Shown here: positions 61,201-64,000 of the stretch, piece after piece
Numbering within the stretch: the stretch's first letter is position 1
Layout: the number at the start of each line of letters is the position of its first letter
Assembly (NCBI GenBank): GCA_032622095.1
Contig: CP136066.1
Location: 171,006,664 to 171,070,663, forward strand
Direction: 5' to 3'
DNA length: 64,000 bases
Source: Siphonodentalium dalli
Taxonomy: Eukaryota; Mollusca; Scaphopoda; Gadilida; Siphonodentaliidae
Program-made: the position numbers and the translations under genes
Notes under the pieces: model-generated
The model's input: only the letters and a program-made list of their open reading frames with translations
Databases searched by the model: none
Told to the model about the DNA's origin: nothing

Positions 61201-61803
61201 TATTCTTTTGCGCCATCATTGGTCAACGGATTCCGTTGAGTACAGACATTGGTTAACGGATCCGTTCAGGCTGGTCCGATTCCGTTCTATGACGTGATTG
61301 GTCATCGGCTCACCAACGGATCCGTTCAGCACTGCCATTGGTCACCGGATTTCGGCTAGAACATATAAATAGGGTTCTTCAACCCAACCCGGGGGCATTA
61401 GTCAATTGTCCATCACTCTTGCCAGTTGCAACCAAAACTCACTGAATCAGTTCAACTTAATATCTAACTTGGGGAAAATCCGTTCAACGGAATCAACTTA
61501 AAGGTGCACATACATGGATAATTTATCTAACTTGGGGAATATCCGTTCAACTGAATTAAGTTAATGATGCATATGTAGAAATCCGTTCAACGGGAAATAA
61601 CTGGGGAAATCCGTTCAACGGAAACTCCATTATAGATCTATCATCATTACATGTGTATTATATTTTGTACGCCATATGTACATCCACTGAATTTCTGGTA
61701 GACATGGACTAATTACAGATATCCACCCGGGAAATTGTGACCCACGCCACAATTGGCAATCGACCAAGATACGTACGTCCAGGGGGGGGGTCTGTATGCT
61801 ACA
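61201..61803 (+). mobile_element. Probable 5' LTR of Ty3/Gypsy-like element
   Basis: The right edge is placed at ...GCTACA (61803), two bases before a primer-binding site. A TATA box (TATAAATA, 61364-61371) marks a U3 promoter. Upstream are four ATTGG (CCAAT) boxes at 61218, 61247, 61297 and 61337. Inverted TCCGTT/AACGGA pairs occur before and after the TATA box. The left border is not determined and the partner LTR is not in the window. Confidence 0.55.
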
Positions 61804-61805
61804 AT

Positions 61806-61823
61806 TGGTGTCAGACGTGGGAT
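61806..61823 (+). promoter_or_regulatory. tRNA-Leu-type primer-binding site
   Basis: TGGTGTCAGACGTGGGAT is close to the complement of a tRNA-Leu 3' end (TGGTGTCAG core), a common primer site for metazoan Gypsy-type elements. It lies directly after the LTR end. Confidence 0.6.
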
Positions 61824-62102
61824 TTTGATATATTTTCGAAATCTGCAAACCTACGAACCACAGACGACGGACCAACGTATACCGACGAAGGAAAATGATC
61901 CGCATGATGGACGACTCTCCAGCCCCAGAATGCAGTTCCGGAAACCCCGACATTTGCAGGGCGGCGGTGACGATCATGGGGCTAGCTACTTCGACGAACC
62001 GGAAGTCGAGACACCGGACCAATTTCGCGAGGATGATGATGTGAGGGTATAGAGGGATCACGGTAATTACAGAATGGTTGCACCACAGATGAACCACTGA
62101 CG

Positions 62103-63051
62103 ATGAGACCGGATACATACAATGGCATCGAAGATTGGGAAGGATACATTTCGCACTTTGAGGAATGTGCCGAGCTGAATAGATGGACCGAGAGGGACCG
62201 AGTCCTCAGCCTAGCAGCGATCTTGCGGGGACCTGCAGGGTCGCATTAAATGAGCCTGAAACCTGACGACCGCAGACAGTATCGAACATTGAAGGCGGGA
62301 TTATCGAAAAGATTCAGCGGTGCCCACCAACAAACATGGCTGGCAAAATTTGAGGCCCGGCGGAAGAGACCCAATGAGACATACGCTGCATTCGGCGACA
62401 ACGTACGATTGATGGCTCAGAAAGGACACCCAGAACTCAATATACATGCACAGGAGATGCTAGCCCTTGCCCCCGGTCTTTGATGCCATCAATGAAATAT
62501 AAACATATGAGGCCATTATAGGGCACGATCGCAGGGGAAACGTTCGGCGCACTGATGAACTATATATACGGGGTAGATGACAACACAACCAAAATGGAAA
62601 CACTGATGAAACAAATGGGACAGTTGATAGAGCGACTGGGTCAACTACATCTGAATCCACCCGAGTCTACCCGAGAATATACCGGCCATCCCAGGTACTG
62701 CTTCCGGTGTGCCAGCGAATCACATCTTGTGTCAGCCTGCCCATTTCCACCAACAAGAGAGGGCCGCAGTGAAGGCGGTCCCTTAGCTAAATTACACGAG
62801 CCAACGGCCAAACTATCGGTATTCGGGGTGACAGTATGAATCAATGGAAAGGTCATAACCAAATTCGAGACAGTTTACCGACAACCGATACTTCGGACGG
62901 AATGAATAAACCCGCCAACAACCCAGTACAGATTATGGAACCCGCGATAAGCCTAATAGAGGGGACTTCCGACCAAGCAACCAAAATAACGGGATTCGTG
63001 AATCACACCCATACAACGGGATCCGAAGAATTATCAAAGATGGCGCCTTGA
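62103..63051 (+). pseudogene. Decayed Ty3/Gypsy gag
   Basis: This is a capsid-type frame starting MRPDTYNGIEDWEGYISHFE at 62103, broken by an in-frame stop at 62247, continued at 62250-62483 (block AGLSKRFSGAHQQTWLAKFE), then frameshifted. The third piece (62555-62839) carries a CCHC zinc knuckle C-x2-C-x4-H-x4-C (62699-62743), the nucleocapsid signature. A last frame (62836-63051) has no domain. No protease, RT or integrase follows because another retrotransposon starts at 63037. The element is dead. Confidence 0.8.
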
Positions 63052-63284
63052 TCAACAACTCGATTTTGGTGGGAGCTTGAAATTAGTTTTTACGGCGATC
63101 AACAACTCTTATTGTGCACAAATCATTTCTAAGGTACTACCATATACATCGAACTATCAACATATATGGTTTGTGTAAATTTCTGAAGCTGATTTTCAGT
63201 AAAACAAATGAAATTACTGCAGTGAAATTAAATTTCTCAAATTCGTTGTATTGACCTTTGAAAACAGAACTTTAAACATTGAGA
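63037..63284 (+). promoter_or_regulatory. 5' UTR of non-LTR element, copy 2
   Basis: It begins with AAGATGGCGCC (63037) and reaches the ORF1 ATG at 63285 (248 bp), parallel to 8403-8637 in copy 1. It interrupts the end of the gag remnant. Confidence 0.55.
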
Positions 63285-64000
63285 ATGCCAGATAAGAGGT
63301 TAACTACAATGAGTTCGACATCAGATGCGGACGATAGCATCAATAATGATCAACCAAAATCGCAACAGAATAAAAATAGTAAGCAGTCAATCCAAAACAA
63401 GAAACAGAAAACTACGGCGGTGTCATCACAGTCGACAATAAATTTCTCCTCAAGTAAATCTAAACCACCTCAACTGAATGCATCTAACACTCCTATCGGA
63501 GATATTCTATCTGAGATCAATGCAAAACTTTCGAACATGGCCACAAAAGATGACATAGACAAAAGTATTGAACAATTGGTGACCAAATCTGATCTGGACT
63601 CCATCATAACTTGTCTGAAGTCAGAGTATGACAGCAAATTAAATGAAGTCAAAGACGAATTCAAAGGGACAATACACAACATGGAAATAAGAATGGAACA
63701 AAAAACACCAAGCCCTGGAAGACAAAGCCAATGACCAGGCAGATGAAATACAAGTTCTTGAAAGGAAGTGCTTAGATTTGCAACATAAAAACAATGACTT
63801 AGAGCAGCAAGGAAGAAAGGACAGCATCAGGGTTTATGGAGTAGAAGAGGATCATCAAAAAGAAACATCAGAGGAGAGTGAAGCAAAGGTGATAAAAGCA
63901 CTGAACAAAAAATTGGAAATGAAACTAAATGGTGAGGACATTAGTATAGCACATAGGCTTGGAAATTTCTCTGCAGATAATAACAGGGGAATCATTGTAA
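63285..64000 (+). pseudogene. Non-LTR ORF1, copy 2, frameshifted and cut by window end
   Basis: The start MPDKRLTTMSSTSDADDS is related to copy 1. A Gln/Asn/Lys-rich linker follows, then a coiled coil (ILSEINAKLSNMATKDDIDK onward). The frame breaks at an A6 run near 63699-63704. The neighbouring frame continues with NDLEQQGRKDSIRVYGVEE and ISIAHRLGNF, the start of the RRM-like domain, to the window edge. A single extra base would explain the break, so a sequencing error cannot be excluded. ATG 63285 is chosen over upstream TTG because copy 1 starts at the same residue. Confidence 0.8.

Noticed and set aside
61630-62118. 162-codon minus-strand ORF
   Set aside because: It overlaps the LTR end, primer-binding site and gag leader on the plus strand and has no recognisable domain.
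1-64000. tRNA or rRNA genes
   Set aside because: I looked for the conserved T-arm and B-box patterns and rRNA core sequence by eye and saw none I could support; only a tRNA-complementary primer-binding site was found.

Overview
The window looks like repeat-dense nuclear DNA of an invertebrate, most probably a bivalve mollusc. I see no operons, bacterial start signals or dense coding. Instead there are intron-like signals, many non-LTR, LTR and DNA-transposon remnants, several minisatellites, and a local family of intronless Mab-21/cGAS-like receptor (cGLR) genes of a kind known to be expanded in molluscs. The species cannot be settled from the sequence alone.

Layout. (1) 1-5.8 kb is a truncated copy of a duplicated unit ending in a broken cGLR gene (minus strand, 4510-5795). 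(2) 8.4-29.0 kb reads best as one non-LTR retrotransposon of about 5.4 kb blown up to 20.6 kb. Its parts are a 5' UTR, ORF1 (split by a 594-bp DNA element), a ~6 kb degenerate satellite array, and an endonuclease/reverse-transcriptase ORF2 split inside RT motif A by an 8,436-bp TIR element. A 3' UTR with a short (AATCC)n tail closes it. The 8.4-kb element has a TTA target duplication (PIF/Harbinger-like), carries its own broken genes and is itself hit by two smaller elements. (3) 30.3-44.5 kb and 45.0-60.6 kb are two copies of a 14-16 kb tandem segmental duplication. Each contains one open, intronless cGLR gene on the minus strand (39454-41445, 663 aa; 53118-55100, 660 aa), with differing minisatellites, foldback hairpins and piggyBac-like insertions. 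(4) 61.2-64.0 kb is a decayed Ty3/Gypsy-like element (LTR promoter, PBS, broken gag) interrupted by the 5' end of a second copy of the same ORF1-bearing retrotransposon, which runs off the window.

How the parts relate. The only intact genes of likely host function are the two cGLR paralogues. They keep the nucleotidyltransferase triad, lack the zinc thumb of vertebrate cGAS, and share a ~400-residue C-terminal extension that I cannot assign. The third copy shows the death side of birth-and-death evolution in the same array. Most of the rest is mobile DNA, and paralogous empty sites within the duplicated units let several insertions be defined to the base.
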